Made by a program: the position numbers and the translations under genes
Assembly: GCA_029718625.1 (NCBI GenBank)
Contig: CM056376.1
Span: 112,790,112-112,854,111, forward strand
DNA from: Synaphobranchus kaupii
Taxonomy: Eukaryota; Chordata; Actinopteri; Anguilliformes; Synaphobranchidae
Length of the DNA stretch: 64,000 bases
Direction of reading: 5' to 3'
The notes under the pieces: generated by a model
The model's input: only the letters and a program-made list of their open reading frames with translations
Told to the model about the DNA's origin: nothing
The model's database searches: none
In this document: positions 11,447-22,400 of the stretch, piece by piece
Layout: each line of letters starts with the position of its first letter
How positions within the stretch are numbered: position 1 is the stretch's first letter

Positions 11447-13053
11447 CAGTCAAGCCGGAAAGTCTGCACAGCCCTTTCACCTTCTCCATGTTTTATTACG
11501 TTACAGACTTATACTACAATAGATTGAGTTCATTTTTTGCCTCAAACATCTACACACAATAGCCAATAATGACGAAGTGAAAACAGGTTTTTAGAAAATA
11601 TGCAATTTTATTTTACTGACAAAAATAGGTTATTTAGGGGTTACATATCTGTACACACCCTTAGCCTAATACTTGGTTGCTGCACCTTTGGCAGCGATTA
11701 CAGCTTCAAGGCGTCTTGGGAAAGAAGCTACGAGCTTGGCACACTTGTTTCTGGACATTTTTGCCCATTCCTCTTGGAATATCCTTGCAAGCTCCGTCAG
11801 GTTGGTTGGGGAGTGTCAGTACACAGCCATTTTCAGCTCTTCCACAGATGTTCAATTGGATTCAGGTCTGGGCTCTGGCTGGGCCACTCAAGGACATGCA
11901 CAGACTTTCTCCGAAGCCACTCCTTTGTTCTCTTGGCTGTGTGCTTCGGGTCGTTGTCATGTTGGAAGGTAAACCTTCGCCCCAGTCTGAGGTCCAGAGC
12001 GCTCTGGAGCAGGTTTTCTTCAAGGATCTCGGTGTACTTAGCTGCATTAATATTTCCCTCTATCAGGACTAGTCACCCCGTTCCCGCTGCTGAAAAACAT
12101 CCCCACATCATGATGCTGCCCCCGCCATGCTTCACTGTAGGGATGGTATTAGCCAGGTGATGAGCGGTACCTGGTTTCCTCCAGACGTGACACTTGGTAT
12201 TCAGGCCAAAAAGTTCAATTTTGGTTTCATCAGACCAGAGAATCTTGATTCTCAAACTCCAAGCGGGCTGTGATGTGCCTTTTACTAAGGAGGGGCTTTC
12301 GTCTGGCCACTCTACCATAAAGGCCTGATTGGTGGAGTGCTGCCTGGATGGTTGATCTTCTCAAAGGTCCTCCCATCTCCACAAGGATACACTGGAGCTC
12401 TGTCAGAGTGACCCTTGGGTTCCTGCTCACCTCCCTGGCCAAGGCCCGTCTTCCCCAATTGCTCAGTTTGGCCGGGCGGCCAGGTCTAGGAAGATTCTTG
12501 ATGGTTCCAAACTTCTTCCATTTACAAATGATGGTGGCTACTGTGCTCTTTGGGACCTGTAAAGCTGCAGAGATTTTTCCGTACCCTTCTCCAGATCTAT
12601 GCCTTGACACAATCCTGTTTCTGAGGTCTGCAGATAATTCCTTTGACCCCATGGCTTGGAGTTTGCTCTGACATGCACTGTCAACTGTGGGACCGTATAT
12701 AGGCAGGTGTTGGCAATCCCCAATCATGTCCAATCAATTGAATTTATCACAGGTGGACTCCAATTAAGTTGTAGAAACATCTCAAGCAGTATCAGTGGAA
12801 ACAAAATGCACCTCAGCTCACTTTTGGGTGTCATATCAAAGGGTGTGCACACTTGTGTACATATGATATTTTACATTTAGATTTTTAATAAATTAGCACA
12901 AATGTCTAAAAACCTGTTTTCACTTTTTCATTATGGGCTATTTTGTGTAGAATTTTGAGACAAAAAATTAACTCAATCTATTGTAGAATATGTCTGTAAC
13001 GTAATAAAACATGGAGAAGGTGAAAGGGGTGTGCAGACTTTCCGGCTTGACTG
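11447..13053 (-). mobile_element. Full-length Tc1-like element carrying a dead transposase
   Basis: The ends are inverted: CAGTCAAGCCGGAAAGTCTG at 11447 and CAGACTTTCCGGCTTGACTG ending at 13053, flanked by TA. The length of 1.6 kb is normal for fish Tc1-like elements. It starts only six bases after the neighbouring element at 10666-11440, so the two sit back to back in the same TA-rich tract. The transposase is on the minus strand and is described separately. Confidence 0.92.
11660..12660 (-). pseudogene. Tc1-like transposase (DD34E), inactivated
   Basis: The N-terminal paired-like DNA-binding region is visible (KELSADLRNRIVSRHRSGEG, then RPGRPAKLS, the GRPR-like hook). The DDE core follows in pieces: [12 protein letters not shown] (first D), [11 protein letters not shown] (second D) and [11 protein letters not shown] (E), with 34 residues between the second D and the E. 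Damage: a deletion with frameshift near 12240 between the HTH region and the first D; an in-frame TGA at about 12072-12074 where an arginine codon is usual; and a one-base frameshift just after HLWK near 11845. The protein cannot be made. Confidence 0.88.
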
Positions 13054-13938
13054 TATATATATATATATGGGCCATTCTACAAAAGTCATGCAAATTGCTG
13101 TCCCTCTCTGATAAAAGTAAGAAATTGACCAATAAAATCTTTCAATGCTATATAATTCATTAGATCATGTTATGTTTTAATATAATCCAAGATATAAATT
13201 GCAGTAATAATAGTTACATTTATCCAAAATCAACACTTATACTCTTGGGAGTATAAATTCCTATTGGGAGATGGCTGTCCCCACTATCAACCCTTAAACT
13301 GGTGCATTAAAAAATAATACCCAAAATATTTTTGCCAATTATTTGACTTGTCTCATTCAATAAAGCATGTTAATTTTTATCAAATATAAGTTAAAATAAT
13401 GCTATCTATTTTGTAATAACTTTTATAATTCAAAAAACCTATCGAAAAAATGCTGTCCCCAATTTTTACGTCACAACCGAAACGTACACTCTTTGAGTCT
13501 GTGCAGTGAACCTGCTTGTAGCCACACACCCCTTTTTTAACTAGGAAATTAGACAGCCTTCATATAAATCAAGTTCACATGGTGAGTAGCTAGGTTTTAG
13601 CGTTTTGATATAATTGTCCTTCAAAGTATGAAAATTAGTCTGTGGTTTTAAGAGATGTCACACCCAAACACCCAAGTTTTCATATTAGAAAAAAAAACTT
13701 TATTTCATAACTGTAGATTTGATTAAAAGGAAGGTGCATCTGCACAGAGAAGTGGTTTCTAACCATGTGCTTGCTAAATCTTTTGTTTTGTGGCCGAAAT
13801 GAGCCAAAATTGTCACAACCGAAACAGTCACTACCAAAACAAATGGTATTGTTTTGACAGGCCTGTTTCGGTTGGTGACACTTGTCCGTAAATTCTTATT
13901 AAAGACAATAAATAGTGAGACAATCAATGTACATGTGC

Positions 13939-15500
13939 AAACCTCAATTCCAAAAAAGTTGGGACAGTGTATAAAATGTAAATAAAAACAGAAAGCAATG
14001 ATTTGCGAGTCCTTTTTGTATTCAATTGAAAACAGTACAAAGACAAGATATTTCATGTTTTAACTAATCAAATTTATTCTACATTTCATTCTTTATTCAG
14101 CTCATTCTACATTTGATGCCTGCAACACCTCCCAAAAAATTTGGGACAGGGGCATGTTTACCTTTGTCTTATATCACCTGTCCTTTTAACAACACTCAGC
14201 AATCTTTTGGGAACTACAACACTAATTGTTGTAGTTTTGAAAGCAGAATTGTTTCCCATTCTTGCTTAATATGAGACTTCAGCTGCTCACCAGTCCGGGG
14301 TCTCCATTTTCATATTTTGGGCTTCATATTGCGCCACACGTTTTCAATGGGAGACAGGTCTGGACTGCAGGCAGGCCAGTCTAGCACCCACACTCTCTGA
14401 TGACGAAGCCATGCTGTTGTAACGCGTGCAGAATTGTCTTGCTGAAATAAGCAGGGATGTCCCTGAAAAAGCGATTGTCTAGATCGCAGCAAATGTTGCT
14501 CCAAAATGCATATGTACCCTTCAGCGTTAATGGTGCTTTCACTGATGTGCAAGTTACCAATGCCATGGGCACTAACACACCCCCATACCATGACAGACGC
14601 TGGCTTTTGAACCTTGTGTTGGTAACAATCGAGATGGTCCTTTTCCTCTTTGGCCGGGAGAACACGACGTCCATTATTTCCAAAAACAATTTGAAAGGTG
14701 GACTCGTCAGACCACAGCACACGTTTCCACTTTACGTCAATCCATCTCAGATGAGCCCAGAGAAGTCGGCAGCGTTTCTGGATGTTGTTGATATATGGCT
14801 TACGCTTTGGGTAGTAGAGTCTTAACTTGCATTTGTAGATGCAGCGACAAATTGTCTTTACTGACAATGGTTTTCTGAAGTATTCCCGAGCCCAGGTGGT
14901 TATATTCATTACAGAAGCATGCCGTTTTTAATGTAGTGCTGTCTGAAGGATCGAAGGTCACGGGCATTCAATATTGGTTTACGGCCTTGCCCGTTTTCTC
15001 CAGATTCTCTGCATTTTTTACTAATATTATGGACTGTAGATGGTGAAATCCCTAAATTCCTTGCAATCGTGTGTTGAGAAACGTTGTTCTTAAACTGTTG
15101 GACTATTCGCTCATGGAGTTTTTCACAAAGTGGCGAACCCATCCTTGCTCGTAAATGCCAGAGCCTTCGTGGATGCTCCTTTTATACCCAGTCATGATAG
15201 CATGACCTGTCACCTATTCACCTATTTACCTGTGCAATGTTCCAAACAGGTGTTTTTTGAACATTCCACAACCTTCCCAGTCTTTTTTATACCCTTGTCC
15301 CAACTTTTTTGGAACGTGTTGCAGGCATCAAATTCGGAATTAGCGTATATCTACAAAAGTCAATGAAGCTGCTAAGGTAAAACATTAAATATCTTTTAAA
15401 TATCTTTCATTTAAATATATAGACAAGATAATTTACAAATCACTGCTTTCTGCTTTTATTTGCATTTTATGTACTGTGCCAACTTTGGAATTCAGGTTTC
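13939..15500 (-). mobile_element. Tc1/mariner element with CTCAATTCCAAAAAAGTTGG termini
   Basis: The left terminus (AAACCTCAATTCCAAAAAAG) and right terminus (ending CTTTGGAATTCAGGTTT) are imperfect inverted repeats of at least 70 bp, including an internal CAGAAAGCA(A/G)TGATTTG block. The element is nested in the larger TIR element. A fragment of the same terminal sequence recurs at about 46100-46180. The transposase is on the minus strand. Confidence 0.85.
14310..15142 (-). pseudogene. Tc1-like transposase with frameshift and catalytic-region deletion
   Basis: The N-terminal helix-turn-helix is at 15142-14930 (ERIVQQFKNNVSQHTIARNL, then ISPSTVHNISKK). The core follows at 14909-14310: KRVLWSDESTF with the first D, CLFQQDNSARV with the second D, and PDLSPIENVW with the E. 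The halves are in different frames, with a one-base shift near 14920. Only 30 residues separate the second D from the E, against 34 in related Tc1 proteins; the DNSARV stretch looks like a four-residue in-frame loss at about 14425-14435. Inactive. Confidence 0.85.
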
Positions 15501-15623
15501 AATAAGAGATGTCACAACCACAACAATGTGGTCACAACCGAATCACCTGCTGTTTTGTTACAATTTTGAATAATATGAATAATCAATCAAATATCCAAGA
15601 TATTGTACTGGTGAGGGTATATA

Positions 15624-16166
15624 CACTGCCCGGCCAAAAAAAAAGTTGCACACTCTAATATTTTGTTGGAACGCCTTTAGCTTTCATTACGGCGCGCATT
15701 TGTTGTGGCATTGTTTCGACAACCTTATGCAATGTCACAACATTTATTTCCATCCAGAGTAGCATACGTTTTTGGCTGAGATCTTGTATTGACGACGGGA
15801 GAGTCGAACCACTCCGTAAATTGTTCTCCAGCACATCCCAAAGACTTTCAATGGGGTTAAGGTCAGGGATCTGGTGGCTAATTCATGTGTGAAAATGATT
15901 CCTCATGCTCCCTGAACCACTCTTTCACAATTTGAGCCCAATGAATCTTGGCATTGTCATCCTGGCATATGCCCATTGATGGGATAACCTGGTCATTCAG
16001 TACATTCAGGTACTTCGCTGACTTCATTTTATTGCTGCATAATGTTGCTGAGCCTAGACCTGACCAACCGAAGCAACCCCAGATCATAACATTGCCTCCA
16101 GAGGCTTGTACAGTGGGCACTATGCATGACGGGTGCAATGGCGACTTTTTTTTTGGTCGTGCAGTG
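15624..16166 (-). mobile_element. Truncated Tc1-like element, copy A
   Basis: The ends CACTGCCCGGCC and GGTCGTGCAGTG are inverted and flanked by TA. A minus-strand frame at 16177-15878 carries a Tc1 core remnant ([10 protein letters not shown], then the [18 protein letters not shown] stretch with the second catalytic D). The N-terminal DNA-binding part and the catalytic E region are missing or shifted. A closely similar copy lies at 45312-45855 with the same internal deletion, so this deleted form may itself be a mobilised family. Confidence 0.8.
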
Positions 16167-16612
16167 TATAATCTCATAAATAAGAATCTATCAAATTCAT
16201 GTGATCAAATCTGTCCATTTTATAGAGAACATTTGTACGGAGTTTTCACTAAATTTTATTAATCCAATGTTTTATTTGATTAATAAATTCAGAGTAATTG
16301 ATTCAAATTCAACAGCAGGCAAGATTTTTTTTCAAAAATGTCATTTTCAAAGGGGTGAATTAAACTTATCAATTGGGTATGTAATTTTATTTCAAAAGCA
16401 GGTTTTACACCATGTTTCAGTTGTGACATATTTAGGAACAGTCAGTAAATTCATCCTTATTCTGAAAAAATTACATGTGATTGCACTGTACATCTAGTAT
16501 ATTTATATATCTCAGATAAAGTGTACACATATATTATAAAATAATTTTGCAAAAAGAATACAAATTTACACTTTTCTCCAACCCTCAATTTGCACGACTT
16601 CTGTAGAATGGC

Positions 16613-16614
<2 letters not shown>

Positions 16615-16664
<50 letters not shown>
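16615..16664. repeat. (AT)n microsatellite
   Basis: About 50 bp of AT repeat abutting the right end of the TIR element. The left end also abuts (AT)n at 13054-13068, consistent with insertion into an AT tract. Confidence 0.9.
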
Positions 16665-16669
<5 letters not shown>

Positions 16670-18124
16670 ACAGCATCATATATTTAAAAAATATATAGGC
16701 CTACATACATTTCCGATTCAATAATTTCACATTTTGTCAGTGTAGCAAAATCTTCATTTTCAATTATTATTTCAATATATTTCTGTATGGGTAGGCTTCC
16801 GTCTTGACAAATTAATATCAGGTTTTACAGAACGGGCAGCACATTTATTTGAAAGCCCAAATTTGTGTTGGATATCCATGCAAGGTTCAGTGTTCGTTTT
16901 ATAGCAATGTGAAATATAACCTTTGCAGCCTCTGACCTTCAAATTCTAAATTGACTGCATAGTTTTGAGTTTTGTGCTGTGACTTCTACACACAGGAAGT
17001 CAGATTCTCCTCTTCTCAATCACTAAGTCCTGCTATTAGTAGCTGTGCTATTCATTCTATGTAACTAGATGATGCGTGTATAGAAACTTTGCGTCCCGCT
17101 GCATGTTGTGTTGAGTGATTGTTAGCGCCTGGGTTATATTGAACTACGCTGACCTGGGAGTTAACGGTGTATCTAAAAGCAGAGCTCTTGTTCTGACCCT
17201 TTCTTGACATCAATCTGAGGTGTCACTTTTTGCTGCGCTGATTGATTAATCCCTCCAGAGTTTCATGATCTTAGTAAATGACTGCGGTACAGAGGACAAA
17301 GTTCATCTTAATATCACCTGTCCTAGCTCACACATTCTTGGCATTTTGACGCCTATTGCACCTCTTTCTTCAGAGAAATTCAGCTCATTTTAAGAAATAC
17401 AGCCTTAGGCAGTGTTTCCAGCTTTGGGCCAAAAAAAGGTCAGGTTTTTAATCATTTTTCTTGAATACTATAGCAATACTTGAACTTGTATATAATATTT
17501 TGTGAAATTGATGACAATCTTTTAGAACATTACATGGATATAATGGTATTGTGTCTGTGTGCATCTGTCTGTCTGATGAAGAATCTTATGAATATTATAG
17601 CTGAAACTATATATTATTATAAAACATCTAGTCTTTTTTCTTTTTTTCTTTAAAGTACTAGTATTGTACCTATATCTATTATTATAAGTATTGCATTATT
17701 TGAAGCAACTGGCCTTTAGAACACACATTCTGCCACATACCATATACAATAATGCATTATGGAGACCGGTGGGAATCCTACTGGATGTAAAGCGTGGTGA
17801 TACACTGGATTATCACCCACTGTGGGGAAACCCCACATAGATTTAAAGGAGATGAATGGCTTTGTGCATTGTTCATGCAGAAGGAGGGATGGGGGGGGGG
17901 GTGAAGAGGCAGGCCATGGTGCACATCTCCACTCTTTTTTTAATAGAACCCATGTATGTGCACATATTAATGAAATCATTTATTTATAAGGAAGTGGGTG
18001 GATTGCTTCGGAATGTGCCAGGAGTGTAACGTTAACCTTGAGAACTTGCGCGAGAACACAAAGGCGCTGGCGCGGACCGGGCCCTTTTGGGTCCCTGAAA
18101 GCAGATCAAGGTGTTACTGTGAAA

Positions 18125-18500
18125 AGAGGCTGCTCTCTCTCTCTCTATTTCTCACTCTCTCTTCCTCCCCATCTCTGTCTCTCCCCCCCCCCCCCCCCCC
18201 CCCCCCCCCACTGTTTCTTTCTCACACTCTCTCTTTCTCTCATGCTCTCACTCTTTCTCCCTCCCTCTGTCTCTCTTTCTCTCATTCTGTCTGTCTCTCT
18301 CTATCACACACTCTCTCTCTCCCTCCCTCTGTCTCTCTTTCTCTCATTCTGTCTGTCTGTCTCTATCACACTCTCTCTCTCCCTCCCTCTGTCTTTCTTT
18401 TTCTCATTCTGTCTGTCTCTCTCTATCACACACACTCTCTCTCCCTCCCCCCTCTCTCCTTCTGTCTCTTTTTCTCACACTCTCTTTCTCTCTCTCTCTG
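18125..18500. repeat. (CT)n-rich and poly-C low-complexity tract
   Basis: Polypyrimidine sequence with an uninterrupted C run near 18183-18209 and a repeating unit of about 55-60 bp containing TCTCATTCTGTCTGTCTCTC and CACACTCTCT. Open frames through it are a by-product of composition. Confidence 0.88.
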
Positions 18501-18651
18501 GAGATTGCATCTATCCATTATTGGTAAAGCAGAGAGGGTCAGTCCAGCAGGAGAAACTGCTGTGCATTTTCTACTCCACTGCTCCAGGGTCATCCCCCAA
18601 GCATCAGAGGCTATGGCACCCCCCTGAGCATACTACCATACACGCTATGCA

Positions 18652-18654
<3 letters not shown>

Positions 18655-18745
<91 letters not shown>
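18655..18745. repeat. (AC)n microsatellite
   Basis: About 85 bp of nearly pure AC repeat, about 480 bp upstream of the last complexin exon. From 18750 to 19200 there follows weakly repetitive sequence with recurring CTGACTG and ACAACATGATTGA words and no coding signal. Confidence 0.95.
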
Positions 18746-18747
<2 letters not shown>

Positions 18748-19225
18748 ATCTGAGTGGCTGTAGTTGTATCACAGGCTGTACAGATATTGTACCCACACTG
18801 CTGACTGCTGATACAGCACCAGCAATACTGACGGCTGTTTCCATACTAAAATGGGAGGTCACTGTTATTGTACTGTACTAGCATTGTTACTACAACAGCA
18901 TGATTGACTGATGATCATACTCTACACACGGCTGACTGATGTTGCTATAACAACATGATTGATTGTTTATTACTGTACGCACACGGCTGTCTGTTACTAT
19001 AACAACATGTAATATGTGACTGTATATTTTCCATTCTTCAGTACGGCCACTGTGCTGCAGCAACATTGCTGGCTGTTGTTACTACACTGAAACGGTTGTC
19101 TCTTGTTCCTGACACTGTTGTTACTGTCCCGTGCCTACATGGCTGACTGCATTTACCATGCCAGCGTGGCAGATTGTCCTTCTTCGTGCTTGTCCCATCA
19201 CGCCTGACTGCGGTTGCTCTTGCAG

Positions 19226-19423
19226 TACGGCATTAAGAAGAAGGAGGAGCGCGAGGCGGAGGCGCAGGCCGCCATGGAGCAAGCCTCCGAGGGGAGCCTC
19301 ACACGCCCCAAAAAGGCCGTCCCGGCCGGCTGCGGGGACGAGGAGGAGGAGGATGAAAGCATCATGGACACGGTGATGAAGTACCTCCCAGGCCCTCTCC
19401 AGGACATGTTCAATAAGAAGTAA
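19226..19423 (+). CDS. cplx2: Complexin (complexin-2-like), last coding exon
   Basis: This exon follows the acceptor TTGCAG (to 19225) in phase 0 and ends with TAA at 19421-19423, encoding 65 residues (70-134). It opens with [15 protein letters not shown], the end of the SNARE-binding central helix including Tyr70, and continues with the conserved C-terminal segment [20 protein letters not shown], an acidic stretch, and the membrane-curvature-sensing C terminus ([13 protein letters not shown]). There is no CAAX box, which separates it from complexin-3/4. Codon use is GC-rich (GAGGCGGAGGCGCAGGCC), unlike the AT-rich surroundings, as expected for a real exon under selection. Which fish paralogue this is cannot be settled here. 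Confidence 0.96.
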   Translation, partial: YGIKKKEEREAEAQAAMEQASEGSLTRPKKAVPAGCGDEEEEDESIMDTVMKYLPGPLQDMFNKK

Positions 19424-22400
19424 TGGCGCTGGTCACGTTAGATCATTACCACTTAATTTATATCACACACCCTCCACTCCACCCACAGCCCAAACACACC
19501 CCTCCACAGAGACTTAGAAACATAGTTCCCCAAATTAACAATGTCCAACCTGTTTTATTTGTAAATAGCCTCTGAATAAAAAATGATAATATACAAAAAT
19601 AGACAATGTATAAATGACTAAAACTATATTGAAATGATTAAGAGTACAAGCCATACTTTTACCTTTGAAGAAAATATTGGCGTCGCTTTTTTTTTTTGTT
19701 CTTTATGTTAGATATATAAATAAATGTGTGTTCATTAAACCTTCAATTATGCGAAGTCCTTGATCACTGTTTCCATGCCTACCATGTGCTTTGATGTGAC
19801 TAACAATGACCACACTGTTGTAAATGTTGAAAAGTAGTTCTACTTGAATCAAAGTGGTGTTTAAAACGCATGCCAGTAACCATATATTTGTGAATATACA
19901 GTATGTGTATTTCCCATTTTGTTTTGTGCATTAGATAAATAACAAAGGCAATAAGTGCTTTTCCTATATTAATCGGATTGCATACGTATTTAAACATTTC
20001 TCTCACCTACCATGACTGCAGTGACGTTCTCCCTTAATGAGCTTCTGTCACACGGTTAGATTTGAAAATAAGCTTATTGTACAAAATGATTATGTTACAA
20101 ATGGTTGTACAAATTATTTTCGGTTCAGTGTTTACCACAAAGCTTGAAAGCTGGCTTTCACTGATAAACTTTACCACAGTGCTGTCAGGCCTTGTTGTGA
20201 GAGTGGCATCATTAAAAAACATAAAAAATAAACAAAAAATCACATCACATAAATATAAACACATTTGGATCTAGAGGGCTATGTGTTTTCTCTTGCCATC
20301 ATAAATGTAAATATAAAGAGTCGCTTGGTGTTACTGTACATTAGATTTAATTCACAAATTTTTTAAATGATTTTTTTTTTTTTTGCGTTTTCACTTTATA
20401 TGAACAGACAGTGACAATGGTGCAATATTGTTGGTACTGAAGTTGTCTTGTGTCAGTTGGATTATTAAAGGGAATTTGATTCTAGATCAGCAATAAGAGA
20501 CAATCTTCATTGTTTGTGTGCTCCAGTGTTAATGTGTCAGTTGTAGTGTGCATTCAAATAAATGTGAAATTCCTGATAAGGGCCTGGTTGGAGTAGTCAC
20601 CTAGGGTGAGAGCAGGGAGTAGATTGTGATGGTTTCCGTCATAAATAACCAAACTACTGAAAATAAGAGATAGGTAAGCGTGTCCTTTTTATAACGTGTG
20701 AGTGCAGTGCAAGGTAGCTCATTTAGCATTATTAGCCCTGTTTCAATGTGACATTTAAAGTGGAAATAGAAATACATATATAGGGGACCTATAGCCCTTG
20801 CTTGCAGGGCCTGCTCTGTGTTTGGTGTTTTTATTTGGCATATTGTTCATTCAGAGAACAGAGGAGAAAGAACAGGAATGCAATTCCTCAACAATAACAA
20901 CAGGTTATGAATAATTAATTGGGAATAAACCAAAATGCCACCGAAAGGCTCCGTTATTCTTTTTGTTTCTTCTTCTTGTTTTTTAAACAGGAGTTATTGC
21001 CTGCAGTTGTGCATCTATATTTACACCCTGAAGCTCTCTAATTTATTTATAGGCTTGTCCGAGAGAGATATTAGGGACTGCCATATGTGTGAGGAAATAG
21101 AAGTCATTTTGGTGTATCCTGTTGTGTTTTATGTTCTGAACTCGTAGAGGGAAATTTAATCTATTATGCGCTACGTGGAGATAAACACTACTTAATCCAA
21201 ATGGAGGGTTCTGAGCCTTTGCATGTACTGTTTGTTTGATTTTTGGGGTTTTCTTTTAGCCACTTTTACAACACACCCACTGACTCCGGGTGGTTTGTGA
21301 GCAGCATGTGACACAAAACAACCTAGTTTAGTACTGCCATTTGATGGAACGCATCACATCAAATCAGGGATAGGACATTTAGACAGGGCTTTAAAAGAAT
21401 GAGATTTTGAGAATTAATGTTTGTGTAATGGCCTTCCTGTTTATGTATTGATGTGTCTCTCTCTCTTCCCTTTCGCCTTTTCTCTAAATGTATTCGACTG
21501 GCCGCAGTATGCCCATGTTCTAAAGCCCTTTCAATACATTCCAAATATTCAGAACATTCCAGCTGTCGTTCTCCGCTTTCACTAGGGAGCTTGGTAGATT
21601 CTTGACTGTTGCTCAGTGCTTAGAGTTTAACCTTGAAGCTTGAGGGTACACCCCAAATAATTCTGAAAAATTGTACTCTTTTTTTTTGTTTTAGTTTAGT
21701 TATTACCATTATTGAATTGAACCATAAACAGTAGGTGAACCACTGATGGCGGAACGCTGTGTAATGGGTGTTCAAGGCACAACCATGTTTTGATTGGTAC
21801 ATCCTAAAATCAAAGGTTCCACCCCAGTCCACAATCGGCCATGATTGGAACTCTGGTGCCACTGCTGGGTTGAACAATTAAATTTTTTTTGCATGTCATT
21901 TTTGGCTAGCATGGGTTCAGAAAAGCAAATTCTGTCAAAACAGAACCAAGTTTAAAACTTTGTCTCATTAGAATTTAGTTTAGTTAGTTGGCAAAACCAT
22001 TTGTGTGGGCTAGTGCTGATTCCATACAGATAATTATTGATTATTTGCAAGCTGAATATTCTGTGAACATAAAGTTAATATTATAAATTGGATTTTTTTA
22101 TGATTCTGTTTCGAGCTCTGCCTGTCTCAGTTCTTGAATTTTGTCTTTGGTTCCAATTAGAAACTTTAAAAGCAAACCTCATGCATGCGTTCACAAAAGA
22201 AGGTTCCCACGCAAGTGTTTTTAAACTGCCTGCTCCTCAAGTTAACTAGGTTTAAACACATCTGAGCCAGAAGAGAGTGAAATCCTTTGCAAAGGCACAT
22301 TTTTATAAGTACTTTTAGCTGCCGTGGAACTGGCCCCACCCCCCACTCTTTGTGGCTTGATTGTTGGTATCCTTTTTTTAAAACAAACAACCTGAGAAAT

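Larger units (their letters stand above)
13069..16614. mobile_element. Unclassified TIR element with two nested Tc1 insertions
   Basis: The left end GGGCCATTCTACAAAAGTCA (13069) is matched inverted at 16586-16614; the two 29-bp termini agree at all but two positions. Both ends abut AT repeats. Inside are two Tc1-like insertions (13939-15500 and 15624-16166); removing them leaves about 1.4 kb. The remaining interior has repeated words of the form GTCACAACCGAAAC (13470, 13813, inverted near 13865, and variants near 15515 and 15530). No transposase frame is evident. Superfamily unknown. Confidence 0.6.
8528..19225 (+). other. Complexin intron (10.7 kb) loaded with transposons
   Basis: The intron is bounded by GTAAAT at 8528 and TTGCAG at 19220-19225, phase 0, between the codons for Lys69 and Tyr70. 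About 6 kb of it (10.55-16.66 kb) is mobile DNA, with other repeats at 9.08-9.46 kb and simple repeats at 18.1-18.75 kb. Stretches 8528-9080, 9464-10020 and 16.67-18.1 kb show no gene or recognisable element. GA-rich sequence fills 10019-10130. Confidence 0.85.

Noticed and set aside
11600..12160. Plus-strand 186-residue frame in the Tc1-like element
   Set aside because: It is the antisense shadow of the minus-strand transposase, which carries the recognisable catalytic motifs.
18038..18763. 241-residue Ser/Leu/Pro frame
   Set aside because: It crosses the CT, poly-C and AC simple repeats within the complexin intron; low-complexity translation only.
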